DNA from: Circinella umbellata
Lineage: Eukaryota > Mucoromycota > Mucoromycetes > Mucorales > Lichtheimiaceae
DNA length: 64,000 bases
Assembly (NCBI GenBank): GCA_025093555.1
Contig: JAIWNF010000010.1
Span: 682,001 to 746,000 of the forward strand
Reading direction: 5' to 3'
Of the stretch, positions 35,610 through 46,401 are shown piece after piece; position 1 is the first letter of the stretch, and each line of letters starts with the position of its first letter. A program made the position numbers and the translations under genes. The notes beneath the pieces were generated by a model. It was not told the DNA's origin, made no database searches, and was given only the letters and a program-made list of their open reading frames with translations.

Positions 35610-38600
35610 TCATTCAGTAACTTGAGGAGCAGTGGGAGTAATCCACTTGATGAGAGCCGCACCTGGATTTGGGTCTTGGTATTGCTGCTGATTGCTGGTT
35701 GGGTGGTGGTAGGAGTCGAGTTCCATGAGGATAGAGCAGAGAATTGGCCAGTAAGAGGTTAAATATTGTATTCGTTTTGGTGAAGTTGGGTGCCCTTTGG
35801 GTAGCTGATTTAGAAAAAATGATACTGGATCAGGTTGGTAGTATGAGATATGTAGGCGATTATGTATGTTAAGGCATTGTATGGCATGTTTTTTGGAAAA
35901 AGTAGTTTGATGGCATTTGTTACAAGGATGTAGGCGACCTCCAGGGAGCCAACCTAACCGCCATCTTATGCATCGACTTCGCTCTCGATTGGTCATTGGG
36001 AGCCACATGATCGGATCCACACTCAAGTTTGGGAGGCAGCAACTAAGTAATTTGGAACCAGTAACCGCAGACCGTATGGAGTTGAGATTATTTTGTAGAA
36101 AAAGACGAATGCCTGCTTTTAGTTCTTTTGAAGTAAGGTTAGAAAGCACTTCGGGTAGTTGTTGAATGATAGGTGATTTCTTTTTAAGTTTGCTCCAAAA
36201 ACTTCCTTGTTGAGCTTCTAAGACTGGGCGTATGATGGTGAAGAGTGCGTCAGATGGTAAAAATTCAGCGCGATATACAAACTTTGCTTGTAAGATTGCT
36301 ATACGTTCAGACATACTAGGCATTTTAACAAGGTGTCGCATAATTTTCGTTTCAGACTTGTGGTGTGCGCCATAGATCATCCGGATGCATAAGTTTTGGG
36401 TCTTTTCTATAGAGATAAGATGTGATTTTTTAAATGTTGAGATTGCTAGACCATACTCTAGTTTTGGGCGTATGAACTGGGAATAAAGTTGACTGGAAAG
36501 ATGTCGGGATAGTCCTGATGGATTTAGGCCAATATTATTGAGCATCCGCATACTTTTGAGTGCTGATTGTGAATTACGATCAATTAGTTGTGGAATATCG
36601 ATCTGACCATGATAGTTAATAGGAATTCCTAAATATATAAATGATGATTGGGTCGGGATTTGAGTATCATATAATGTATATGTATTTTCATTGTTGGGCG
36701 GTTGAACGATCACACATTTTTTTGGGTTCCAACGATATCCCATATTGTAGCTATGTTGTTCACAAAGCTGTAGTATTTCTTGCATCTTTTGAGGAGTGCT
36801 AATTACTACTACATCATCTGCATATAGAAGACATTGAATAGAGGGTAATGATTGAGTTAAAGATGCTGTTGAGGGTCGGCCTGGGCGTCGTTGAGATTGT
36901 ATGATTGATGGTTGCGAATCTTCATTGTGATGGTCTGATGCTGTTGTTATATATGGTGATTGTGATGGCGACCTCAGGGGTCATTCAGTATTTCGAAGCA
37001 AAGCTGGTAGACTATTAATATAAAGTGAGTAAAGAAAGGGGGATAAGATAGATCCTTGGAGGACCCCAGTAGTGGGGGAAAAACGGTATGAATTAGTGTT
37101 GGAAATGACCACTTCAATATAAACCTCATCGAAAAGATTTTGCAGTAGAGATATTAGGAGAGGTGGTGTATGGTGAGCTTGTAACAAATTCCATATGATT
37201 GACCGATCGACAGAGTCATATGCCTGCATCACATCGAAAAATCCTAGTGTGCAAGGTACATTATTATTGTAGGCCTTATATAAACGGCATATTTCTTGTA
37301 GACAAAGTACTTGGTCTAGAGAGCTGCGTTCTGAACGGAAGCCTCCTTGAGAAATATCTAAAGATGGGCTGTTTATTTTTAATGGTTGTTGAAGGCAATA
37401 TTCAAATACTTTCCATAGTATTGATGTTAAACTGATTGGTCGGAAGTTAGCTGGGTTGTCTGGTGGGCCTTTCTTGTGTATTGGTACTATTTGTGCAATG
37501 CGCCATGATTCAGGTGTGTATGAGCTGATCCAACATAAATAGAAAAGCTTATATAGGAAGGGTGTTAAGACTGAGATAAGAGGTTTAAGCATTTCGCTTC
37601 GTAAGTGGTCAATGCCAGGTGCTTTTTTCTTTGGTAAACGTTCCAGTGCTGCAGTGATGTTTTCTGGTGTAATAATAGAGTCGGGTAGTTGGTGTGCTGA
37701 TGATGTGGATGGTATTTCACGAGTTGGTGGTTGAGGTGATGTTGTAATAAGGTGTCCATCATATACTGATTCCAGATGTTGTGCCATTTGGTTTGCAGCT
37801 GTTTGGGGACCACCAGGATGACTATAGGTGTGCTGGAGTGTACGACGTTGTCGTATCTTTTTAATGATTGCAGTAGTCTTTGTATATTCTTCCTGTTCGA
37901 GCTTTTTACAAAAGGTGCGCCATGTTTCTCGACTTCGTTTTTTTAGTGCACGGCGTACTTTTGCTCGAGCTTCTTGATGTCGCAGCCACCATGTCAATTT
38001 ATTCATACCAAGAGCACGGCGCCATTTTTGGTAGTAGTATTCTCGTTTGTCTACCAGGTGTTGTAATTCAGATGTCCAAAAGTCGTCTCTCTGTTTTTGA
38101 CCTGTGATAGCTCTTCCTAAAACAGAATCCATTGTACTATAAAGGTTAGTATAAAAACAAGTGGTTATATTTTCTATAGTGGTGGGTAGTGTAGGAGGTA
38201 ATATGGTAGAAACATGAATATTATTATAGCATTGTTCGATGTCTGTGTTTAGCAGTTCCATATTATTCATAAACGCTGTTTTATATTGTTGTAATATATT
38301 ACTGTCTTTTAGTTTGTTGAGATTCCAGAGCTGACGTGATGGTAGGTGCTGTGGAGGGGTATTAGGTGGTTCAGATGGTGGTGTAAAGCTGAAATCAATC
38401 ATTTTATGATCCGAATCTAAGGACAGGTTGTGTATGTGCATAGATGGATTGGTGCAAGGATGAGTGCTCATATATAAATCAATAATGCTGCTGCCACTCC
38501 ATCGTAAGAATGTTGGCTGTCCATATGTTAATGTTGCGTTCCATAGTTGAATATTATGGCCTTCCATCCATTTTTGTATCAGAGCACCACGTGTATTTGA

Positions 38601-39077
38601 TATACGGTCACCAGTAAGAGAACCGAAACGAGCATTGAAGTCTCCGCAAATAATAGTATTAGTAGTATTTGGATAGAAGAGAGGGAGAGAATCAAGTACT
38701 GCCATGGCCATTTCATCAGTAAAGGTATCGGTAGGGGGTAGATAAACACAGTGGATAAGAGTATTAGCTATAATGCATGATAGGTGATAAAGTGGAAAAG
38801 TCGAAGAGGTGTTTGGCAGAAAATGTACAGAGAAGGGGCATTGAGGATTAACGAGAAGTGAGATACCTAGATGTCCTCGTTTAGCGGTTGGCGTAGGTCG
38901 TTTTCCATAGACATGATATTGTTGCCATGAGGTATAATATCGATTTGGTGTGAGAAGCCATGTTTCGACCAAGAAAAGAAGGTGAGTGGATGGAATATGA
39001 TGTAGAATCGTGTTGATGCCTTGGCGATGTAAGCTGGTAGTATTAAATATGGTGAGAGTGATATTATTATTACTCAT
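35610..39077 (-). pseudogene. LINE ORF2: endonuclease-reverse transcriptase, one in-frame TGA
   Basis: A single frame of 1156 codons interrupted only by TGA at 36983-36981 (codon 699). Start MSNNNITLTIFNTTSLHRQG at 39077. Residues 1-230 are an exonuclease-endonuclease-phosphatase fold: E38 in LVETW, GDFN at 145-148, the IIDLYMST motif at 198-205 and SDH at 222-224. The reverse transcriptase follows, with LPKKKAPGIDHLRSEML, the catalytic GFFDVMQAYDSVDR, GVLQGSILSPFLYSLYIN and, beyond the stop, LLYADDVVV (YADD at 752-755). A C-terminal CCHC (CNKCHQTTFSKKHAIQC, C-x2-C-x8-H-x3-C) lies in the last 120 residues. The enzyme nicks target DNA and copies its own RNA there. The TGA lies in the linker between the GVLQG and YADD motifs, so the upstream product would lack the catalytic aspartates. 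It may be a CGA-to-TGA change. Confidence 0.92.
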
Positions 39078-39137
39078 TATTATTATTATTATTATTAGTA
39101 TATTATTATTAAAAATGTCTTTTTTTTTTTTTTTTTT
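39078..39137 (-). other. ORF1-ORF2 spacer with A run and TAA repeats
   Basis: On the element strand the ORF1 stop codon opens a run of about 20 A (39119-39138), followed by a TAA-type triplet repeat that leads straight into the ORF2 start. The whole spacer is 60 nt. It could aid reinitiation or internal entry for ORF2 translation, or simply be slippage-prone simple sequence. Confidence 0.7.
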
Positions 39138-40436
39138 TTATAATATTTGTGGAGGGGGGGTGTCAGTTAAACCTGAAAGGTTATCTTGTCCATTGTGCTT
39201 GCGTCTTTTGGCTTCTAATGATCTAATAGCCTGGTCGTCCGTTTCCATGTCCTCTGAGTGAGATAAGGGGCGGTAGTGTTCTGCAGCAGACCTAGGGTCA
39301 TCCCTGTGTGGTATGCGAGATGCTAAAATTGATTTTAGTTCTTCAAGTGATACCCAGCCATATGTGTGAAAAGCTCGAGCTACGGCATATTTAACTGGGG
39401 CTCGAATGAATTGAAGAGAGCGTTCAGCACGTTTATGGTGTAATTCTTTGGCCAGTTGTTGTTTATTCTCATTGGATGTTGATTCGTATTTTGGATCATT
39501 GATGTTTTTGGGATCAAATGGGTCAAAGTTGATTGGATGTATATCCATTATTTTAAGTTTTTCGATTAAGAGGTCGGCATAGTCATTATGAACCAAAAGG
39601 CTGACTGTTTGACGCGCGGGGTATTGTATGTCGAGAATACGGCCATTGTCAATCCCAAAGCGGCGTAAGTTCGCTCTGATTTGTCCTGTTGGTTGTCGAG
39701 CGCGTGATGGTACATATATATATTTAAAACCATGCGACTCCGAAGGTAGTTGAAAAGTTCGTGCAGCTGCTGTTAGGCGGCGCTGTTGTGTGGTTGCTGA
39801 TGGTGTTGATTTTTGTTGGTGGTGACGTAAGGGCTGAGCCCATTTACTATCTTGGCTGTTTGGCGGAACATAGTTCGTGTTATTGGGTGACAGAGGAGGG
39901 AAATCGAGGTTATCTTCTTTCTGTGAGTTTGATTGCCCGTGTGAAAGTTGTAATCTGAGGTTGCGATTTGTTTCTTCAAGTGTTTCAATGTGTTTTTTTG
40001 CAAGGTCTAGTTCTTCTGTTAAACGTTGTATCTCGGCGAACATATTGTCGTGTTGATCGAGTCGTTTGCGTTGTGTTTGTAATTCTTGGAGAATTTGGGT
40101 CATTGTAGGTTCGCCTAGCATCGGTTGAGAATCGAATATTCCATCCATTTCAGGGGAATCAGTATCGTTCCTGGTATGTTGGGTTTGTAAGAGCTGTTCA
40201 AGTAATTTTTTCATTTCCACTGCTGAATATGTTTTTGTACATGTTCTGCAGCGAAAGGTTGGTTGTGGAGGGTCGATATTTTTGTTTTTGTTGTAACGAT
40301 AGAGATGAGATGTGGTACAGGTGCGATTGTTACATTTGGTAATAAGGTGTTTGTGTTGATCGAAGAGGTGGTCAAGTGCCTTGAGTTCTGTGATATTAAA
40401 AACCACAGTCTGTTGAGAGCCAGTGGTAGACAACAT
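39138..40436 (-). CDS. LINE ORF1: nucleic-acid-binding/coiled-coil protein
   Basis: The open frame extends to an ATG at 40640, but that codon lies outside the element, beyond its target duplication. The first Met inside the element is at 40436 (MLSTTGSQQTVVFNITELKA), giving 432 residues. A cysteine cluster C-x4-C...C-x2-C (KCNNRTC, then FRCRTC) lies near residues 32-65. A coiled coil of about 50 residues follows (ILQELQTQRKRLDQHDNMFA and EELDLAKKHIETLEETNRNL). The C-terminal half may form an RNA-binding domain (FKYIYVPSRAR, LRRFGIDNGRILDIQYP). ORF1 proteins of LINEs coat the RNA and form the retrotransposition particle. The frame is intact. Confidence 0.85.
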   Translation of the reverse strand: MLSTTGSQQTVVFNITELKALDHLFDQHKHLITKCNNRTCTTSHLYRYNKNKNIDPPQPTFRCRTCTKTYSAVEMKKLLEQLLQTQHTRNDTDSPEMDGIFDSQPMLGEPTMTQILQELQTQRKRLDQHDNMFAEIQRLTEELDLAKKHIETLEETNRNLRLQLSHGQSNSQKEDNLDFPPLSPNNTNYVPPNSQDSKWAQPLRHHQQKSTPSATTQQRRLTAAARTFQLPSESHGFKYIYVPSRARQPTGQIRANLRRFGIDNGRILDIQYPARQTVSLLVHNDYADLLIEKLKIMDIHPINFDPFDPKNINDPKYESTSNENKQQLAKELHHKRAERSLQFIRAPVKYAVARAFHTYGWVSLEELKSILASRIPHRDDPRSAAEHYRPLSHSEDMETDDQAIRSLEAKRRKHNGQDNLSGLTDTPPPQIL

Positions 40437-40606
40437 CGTGGTTCTTGCAGTAGCCAGTTTACGATGTTGAGTGCCCAGTTGTGGTTTTTGATATGGATGA
40501 TAGATTATATCTTTTTTGTGAATTTTGGATTTATTAGAAGTGTTAGAGTAGACTACTTTTTTTGCTAAATTAGGTAAAAGTGTTGAATAGCGGAAAGAGC
40601 CTTGTT

Positions 40607-40621
40607 TGACTGTACTAGTAC
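40607..40621. repeat. Right target-site duplication of the LINE
   Basis: TGACTGTACTAGTAC, identical to the left copy at 35223-35237; it lies at the 5' end of the minus-strand element. Confidence 0.9.
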
Positions 40622-42819
40622 CACTAGTTTTACAAGTCATAATAATTTAAATAATTATGAATATTACATTTATAATGAAAGTGATGACAACGAAAATAAG
40701 GCTAGTGATGATGAAGACGACATTGACGAAGAACAAAGCTTTGAAGGTAACGCTGACAAAGAACGAAACTGTGAAGACGTCGATGAAGAATAAGAGTTCA
40801 AAGACTTTAGCAAAGCAAAGTCTATTGTATCAAGGTGTAAATCGATAAAAAACAAAACAAGTACAAGAAATTATTCAGTACGACAAACGCGACAGTGACA
40901 AGAAAACGAGCACTAAAAGAAGGTATTTTACTAATAAGAAGCAACTCGTTAACAAACAGAAACAATAAGACGAAGAAGAAGAAAAAATTAGAGCAGAAAA
41001 ATTATTGTTTTTTCTTTTATTACTGTTGCTACATTTTTATATCAGTTTTTTATATTCAAATAAATAAAATATTGGCGTGAATTCCATACGTACGTAATAA
41101 AATTAATTTAGTTTAATCTATTTAATTACTTATTTTATATCACTATTCTATGTTTGATTACTAGTATACGTATTTCCATTTTTTCTAAAAATTTCCAGAA
41201 AGCTTCCAACTGATTAAGTTGGGAATAGATATTCTGGAGTTGGACTTTTTTTTGGAAAAACTTGGAGTTTTTGTAGAATATATATTCCCTAAGTTCGTAT
41301 ACAAGCTGACTTCCCTGCCCATTTAACTCATAAGTCGGGTGTATCAAGAGATCTTGCAAACATGCTACGATCTTGCATACAAAACGGAGCAGGACTGGCG
41401 GAACGCTTTCGTAATATTTTAGCAGAGTTGCATACACAAAAACATGACACATTGAACTTCAATGTTTTGGTGCAATGGATAATCGACAAAAGCAACAAAT
41501 GAGCATCATGACAGCATTAAATAAGAGTCCAACTGTGTACCCGGAATTTTCCAACTTTAATGACAAAACTCAGTATTCCGGCTATATCCCATCAACAAAA
41601 TATTTGCGCGGAATATACACAGCAATGATTGACATATACCGGCCATTTATGAATAAATTAGTGATGATGCTTGGAGGAGAAATTCTTAAAGGAGATCACT
41701 CTTTTAAAATTATCAAAAACATGGGTACGATCAATGGACAACCAACCTTCACAGCGATGTATACTGTTGTCAATGAGTTTGGGGAAATACGACTTTATCA
41801 ACTTGTTCCAACAAAGTCTTTGAATCATCTTGCGCCCCAATTTGATGCTATGATGAAATCGTATGATTACTATGGTCATTCTGAAGTTGAGGGATTCTTT
41901 ACGGATAATGTTAAAGGAGACAAGAATTTCCTCGAATCGCGCATTACATCGTTACGTAATAATGTTAAAGATGTTGAACAAGCAACTACCATTAATAATG
42001 ACAGCAACATAATTAACACCAATCTTCCAACTATGGCTACGTATTCCAGAATCTACAACGTATTTTTACTTAGCCGCTGCAATAATCACAAGCTCTAATA
42101 ATAATACCAACAATAATTCAAATACAGTACTGTAACCCTTACATAAACAACTTTTCTTATTTTCTATTTTTATACATGAATATTCTGAATATTTATTCAT
42201 ATAAGAATATTCTCATTTCTATTACCTTGTACTCGAATCAACCCATTGTACAACGACTTAATATAAATATCCCCCCAATTAATTAATTAAACAATCACAT
42301 GTAATAACTGCGCGCGGAACAATTGTAAAAAATATATAAACCCCAACTTTTTAAACCAAATAAAAATCATCAATTTGAAGTTGTGTCAAATTATTTATCT
42401 ATCTAAAGATACAGAAATCTTTTATTTTCTATTGATCACTCAACACCGTATATTGGGTTGTTTTAATTATTTTATTTATCTAAGAGATTAGCTTAAGATC
42501 ATTATCTTACTTATTTTATATATATATTTGTTGACTACATATTAACAGTAGTATTTGAATTTAATAACAACTGAATTCACATTATAAAAACTCAATACAT
42601 ACAGACATAATATCTCTGTACTAGATTTGATTATATTAAAATCATTATCGCTTAACATATATTATCTCAAAAGAACTTGAGTTATCATATTAAACAATTA
42701 TGTTGTAATATACGATAATATTACTGGTGCTCACTATAAAAATACATAAGCATCTGTTGTAGCTGAATAAATATATTTACTTATAAATTTAATATAAAAA
42801 CATCCCCACCGCCTACACA

Positions 42820-45800
42820 ATGCACAATCAGTAAAGGGGTTCTTTGCGCACCAAAATTCTGAATCCCTTATTAAGAAAAAGGTCGCTGGCGGACCAAGGG
42901 ATCAAAATCAAGAAAAAAAGGTACATCACCGAGGTTGGTCAGATGTGATCAAGTCCAAGGATTAAAACCATCTTCTGTATATAATATACGAGCTTGTAGC
43001 AATGTACAGGGGTCATTTTCAATGCGTCTAAAGTCAAAGGTAGAGACAGCTGAGGATGGTCAACACAAAGAAGACACTAATTATGGTGGTATCCTTGAGG
43101 TGAATAAGTTGCAAGAAGACTGTTGTCGGTTAATACAGCTACAAGGATGCAAAGACTGACAGTAGATCTCTCCCGTTACACGACGGTTCATGTGCGGGAG
43201 AATGAATATTGATTTTGTTCGATCTGGTGCAAGTTCAAAGTTACATATCCTCTAATATGGTAAAGAATTGGGAAACAGTAAAATTCAAAGCACGTGAGGT
43301 CGAGGCGGATGATGGGCATAGATTGGATATAGATAAAATATCTAATGTTGATTTTGATTTGGATAGATGTAATATGTCGATGAAGGCTTATTATATCCTG
43401 GATACCAAATTCGATTTTGTTTCATGATGCAATTGGCAAAAAAAAATACACCTGATTTCCATTTGTCAGTGGGTAATTGGATGATCAAGGTAAGCGGCGA
43501 AATAAAGATGTTACGGCCAGTAAGGTATCTTATTGAAACTGGATTACGATGCATATTTGTTATCACACAAGCAAATAAATCAGGCGATTCGGCACAAGCA
43601 CGTAAAAGAAATATAATCACTGCATTTATTGAAATAGGATCTTTAGAAAAATAAGATACCTGAAGAATTACAGCCATTGGTAGAAGATATCAGGATATTT
43701 TTCGGCATGGATTACCAGGTGTACCACCAGATTGTGGTTTTGGTCATATCATTGACACTGCTGATGAAAAATTTGTGTCGCGGCTACCATATGAAATATC
43801 ACCATTGGAACTTGACGAATAACTACGACAACTAAATGAATTGCTTGATTTGGGTTTGGAGATTCCAAGTGCGTTACCATAGGAAAGTCTCGTATTATTT
43901 GTTAAGAAAGTAGGTGGCACAACGCGGATGTGTGTGGATTATCGAGCCGAAAATAAAAAGACAATTCGGATTAATACACCTTTTACAAGAATCGATAAGT
44001 GTTTGGGACGTTTACAAGAAGCCAAATATTTTACAAGTTTGAATCTTAAGAGCGGCTGCCATGAAATAAAAAATCGTGAATTGAGTATACCCAAGAGAGA
44101 ATTTAATACACATTACAGCCAGTTTTCATAGAAAGCGCTCCCGTTTCCAATTTTTCAAGCATTGATGAATGAGGCCATGTGAGGTAATTTTTCTTGGATT
44201 GATTTTTCAGGTAGATTTTTAAATTTATGGAACGACCATTTTTGCACACAGCTTACCCATCTTTTTTTTACTTTGACGACTTATCGTTGCTGTACATACA
44301 TTACCAAGCGGCCAAGATATATTTATCCATTATTAATAATTACATTAACTTAAAAAATATCAAATTAAAAATGCATTATTATTCTATTTATTTTAAATTC
44401 AATGATGGCCATATGGCATTCCACAATATTGCACATAATCTCTCTTCTGAATTGTTATATTGATTGTTGTAATTTTTACTTTGTTTAAATTGAGCGAGAA
44501 AGTGATTATGGTGAATTTGTTCGCTTCAATCGGATATCGAAGTGAATATCAAACTATTTTATATAGAACTATCAGGGTACAATGTGGTGCATAAAAAATG
44601 TTGAACAATCATTAGAATTGGTTGTAAAGTAGTAAAATAATATAAGCGAGATAGGCTAAAAATGCAAAACACGCTCTATCTTTTTACAATACAAATTATA
44701 TTGTGTAACCTAAGGTGTGTGACGAAGTACACAAAAAGTGTTATCATCGCCACAAGCTTTTTCTTCTACAGTGAAGTGAAGAGGCTTCACAACAGTTTTC
44801 TTGTACTGAAAGGGTTTCTTTACCAGATCATCAAAGCTACCCACTTTTTTTAAATAATTATTCTAAATAAAAATAATAATACACAGCAATATTAGATTGT
44901 TATAAAGACAATTTAGTATGATAAAGTGTTGGATGTTGATTTGATCGAGAATAAATCGTTTTCAAGATTTATTACTACTATGCTTGACAAACAATGCAGC
45001 AGAACTTTGATCCAGCTTTCCGGTACGTTCTCTCACACATAATGATAATGATGGTGATTTTCTCACATGAATATCATAGATAGTTTAAATCTACTGAGTT
45101 CTTTTTACCATTATCTGTTAATGTAACTGTGTGACATCAGCATATTATATCACAGTCATGTGGTCTTCACAAAACATCTTTTCTGGAATTTGGGTAGACA
45201 AGCCAAAAGCACTATTTTAAGTAAATTTCAACTCTTGAGGACGGGAATACCTGTATCCGGTGAGCTTTCCTAAATCTTTACCGGGTTTATAATAGTATAT
45301 TTTATATAATATTAGGTTTTTATTGATAAAACCAGTAATACAGCCTTCCTTTAACGTCATCTCAGCTCTTCAGTTGCTACTTGGTTTCCATAACAACTAA
45401 AATTACACAAATCATTCTTGTCGTCAAAAGAAAGCTTTTCAACATCTTGTGGATAACAGTGTCTCTTTTTCACCAACTTCACATAGATGCTTTTTTCTTT
45501 CTTCTCATCTGCTGCGTACGTACGTACTTTTCAACTTTGTCATATACTTGTTCATTACCATTGAATATGTAATTATGCTAATGATACAATTCATGTTTAC
45601 TCATTTATTCAGTCGCTGACCATGGTCTATATTAAACACACTTTGTTGTAAATTCACTATTAATCCAATTTCTGGTTCATTATCACTATTTGATGAGTAC
45701 ATTATTATCACTTTTATCATTAAAAGATTAGCTCATAGTAGAAAAGCTACATTATATGGATTATCATTTTTTTTATCTTACAGTTATTCTTCCAGTATAT

Positions 45801-46401
45801 TTTACATATTAGTGCCAGCTGCGTTTCAATTCGCTAAACCGGTACAAACCCTCACATATATTGAGTACAAGTTTAACGAATAATCACTGTATGCACTACC
45901 TATATACCTATTATGATTACAGCATATGCTGAAAATCTCCACAAAACTGATGCTGTGAATAATAATTTAGATTTCTGCATATTTTTTTTCCCAGTATTAT
46001 CGTTATGTGCATAAATGAGGACTGCAGTCCATATAAGCGAAGTCATGGCAGCCAAAAAGGTATTTTCTACTACTTTTAATGCTACTGGTTTCGCTAATAT
46101 TACTACTATATTTTATATGAGACTTAAAAGCTTTTGCTATATCCATAGGTATAAAATATGGGGTTATCCGCAACAAGTCCCATTTGCTGAGGTTTCTTTT
46201 TCTTGACACCGATCAACAAAGATTTAATCGGATTTTTTGACCAAAAATCTATAGTGTCATTATGATGACAAATCAAAAAGCTCTAGTAGTTTCTACAAAA
46301 CAAGTGCAATACTCCTGCACTAACTATTACATCATGGTGGCAATCGAGAACCACAGTATACGTAGTTTCTTCTTTTTTTGACATATCAGGTATACAGAAG
46401 A
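42820..46401 (+). repeat. Direct-repeat copy 2: Ty3 pol remnant plus downstream sequence
   Basis: Second copy of the block at 25925-29246, same orientation, about 16.9 kb away. It begins at CAATGCACAATCAGTAAAG, so it lacks the gag and zinc-knuckle part. It keeps the protease linker and reverse-transcriptase fragment in their original relative orientation, then the shared non-coding tail ending near ATATCAGGTATACAG. It has about 110 bp (about 45000-45125) that copy 1 has lost, or gained here. Confidence 0.9.
43320..44130 (+). pseudogene. Ty3/gypsy protease-linker and reverse-transcriptase remnant (copy 2)
   Basis: Reads ISNVDFDLDRCNMSM, then NTPDFHLSVGNWMIKVSGEI and, after frame changes, YQDIFRHGLPGVPPDCGFGH, SRLPYEISPLELDE, EIPSALP, VKKVGGTTRMCVDYRAENKK and YFTSLNLKSGCHEIK. 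The last part is the start of the reverse-transcriptase fingers and palm (CVDYRAxNxxT, then FTxLxLxSGxHxI). Several stops and shifts show decay. It is the best reference for the ancestral order of this element because copy 1 has an inversion here. Confidence 0.85.

Larger units (their letters stand above)
35238..40606 (-). mobile_element. APE-type non-LTR retrotransposon (LINE), nearly intact
   Basis: A 5369-bp element on the minus strand flanked by perfect 15-bp target duplications. Order 5' to 3' on its own strand: a short 5' leader, ORF1 (zinc-binding and coiled coil), a spacer with an A run and TAA repeats, ORF2 (endonuclease, reverse transcriptase, CCHC), then a purine-poor 3' region of about 370 bp ending in an A/T-rich tail (TAAATAAAATAAATCG...). 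It has no RNase H domain that I can see. The clean duplications and the nearly open frames mean the insertion is recent compared with the eroded elements around it. It belongs to the L1/Tx1/Tad/Jockey-type group in the broad sense; assigning a clade needs a reverse-transcriptase tree. Confidence 0.93.
34117..41293. mobile_element. TIR-flanked DNA transposon inserted in the transposase gene
   Basis: The left end, CTTAGGGAATTAATATTCC from 34117, matches the reverse complement of the right end, CTTAGGGAATATATATTCT read leftward from 41293. About 34 of the first 40 positions agree, including ACAAAAA and TTTTTCC blocks. The flanking 8-mers (TACGTAAC at 34109-34116 and TTCGTATA at 41294-41301) agree at 5 of 8 positions, consistent with an eroded 8-bp target duplication. 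Removing the element with one 8-mer keeps the frame across the host gene (QLPLRN... into ...QADFPAHL). Without the LINE nested in it the element is about 1.8 kb. No transposase of its own is recognisable; an acidic coding-like stretch (about 40640-40793) may be a relic. An 8-bp duplication suits hAT, P-like or Mutator-like elements. Confidence 0.72.
32835..42098 (+). pseudogene. DUF6729-like / DDE-type transposase gene, split by a nested insertion
   Basis: Exons 32835-33065, 33188-33259, 33373-33889 and 33989-34116, then a 7.2-kb insertion, resuming at about 41302 and running to 42098. The N-terminus has an AT-hook (KRGRPRK). Exon 3 contains YWVTPKMPSFALENVV, then YYYPRVFLWYPHYLVGTQNL and HCPYCKSKI, resembling the domain named DUF6729. 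Exon 4 has SRYQCLQEKK and CRKSFSGFNKE. After the insertion the protein resumes with FPAHLTHKSGVSRDLANMLR, then YIPSTKYLRGIYTAMID and GGEILKGDHSFKIIKNMG, and FFTDNVKGDKNFLESR, a probable RNase H-fold core with Asp in KGDHS and FFTDN. At least three one-base frame breaks occur: an A run at 33652-33657, a T run at 34089-34094, and near 41460. It is therefore inactive. Family naming is from memory. Confidence 0.78.

Noticed and set aside
37565..40003. Several frames on both strands inside the LINE
   Set aside because: Shadows of ORF1 and ORF2, which carry the domain motifs.
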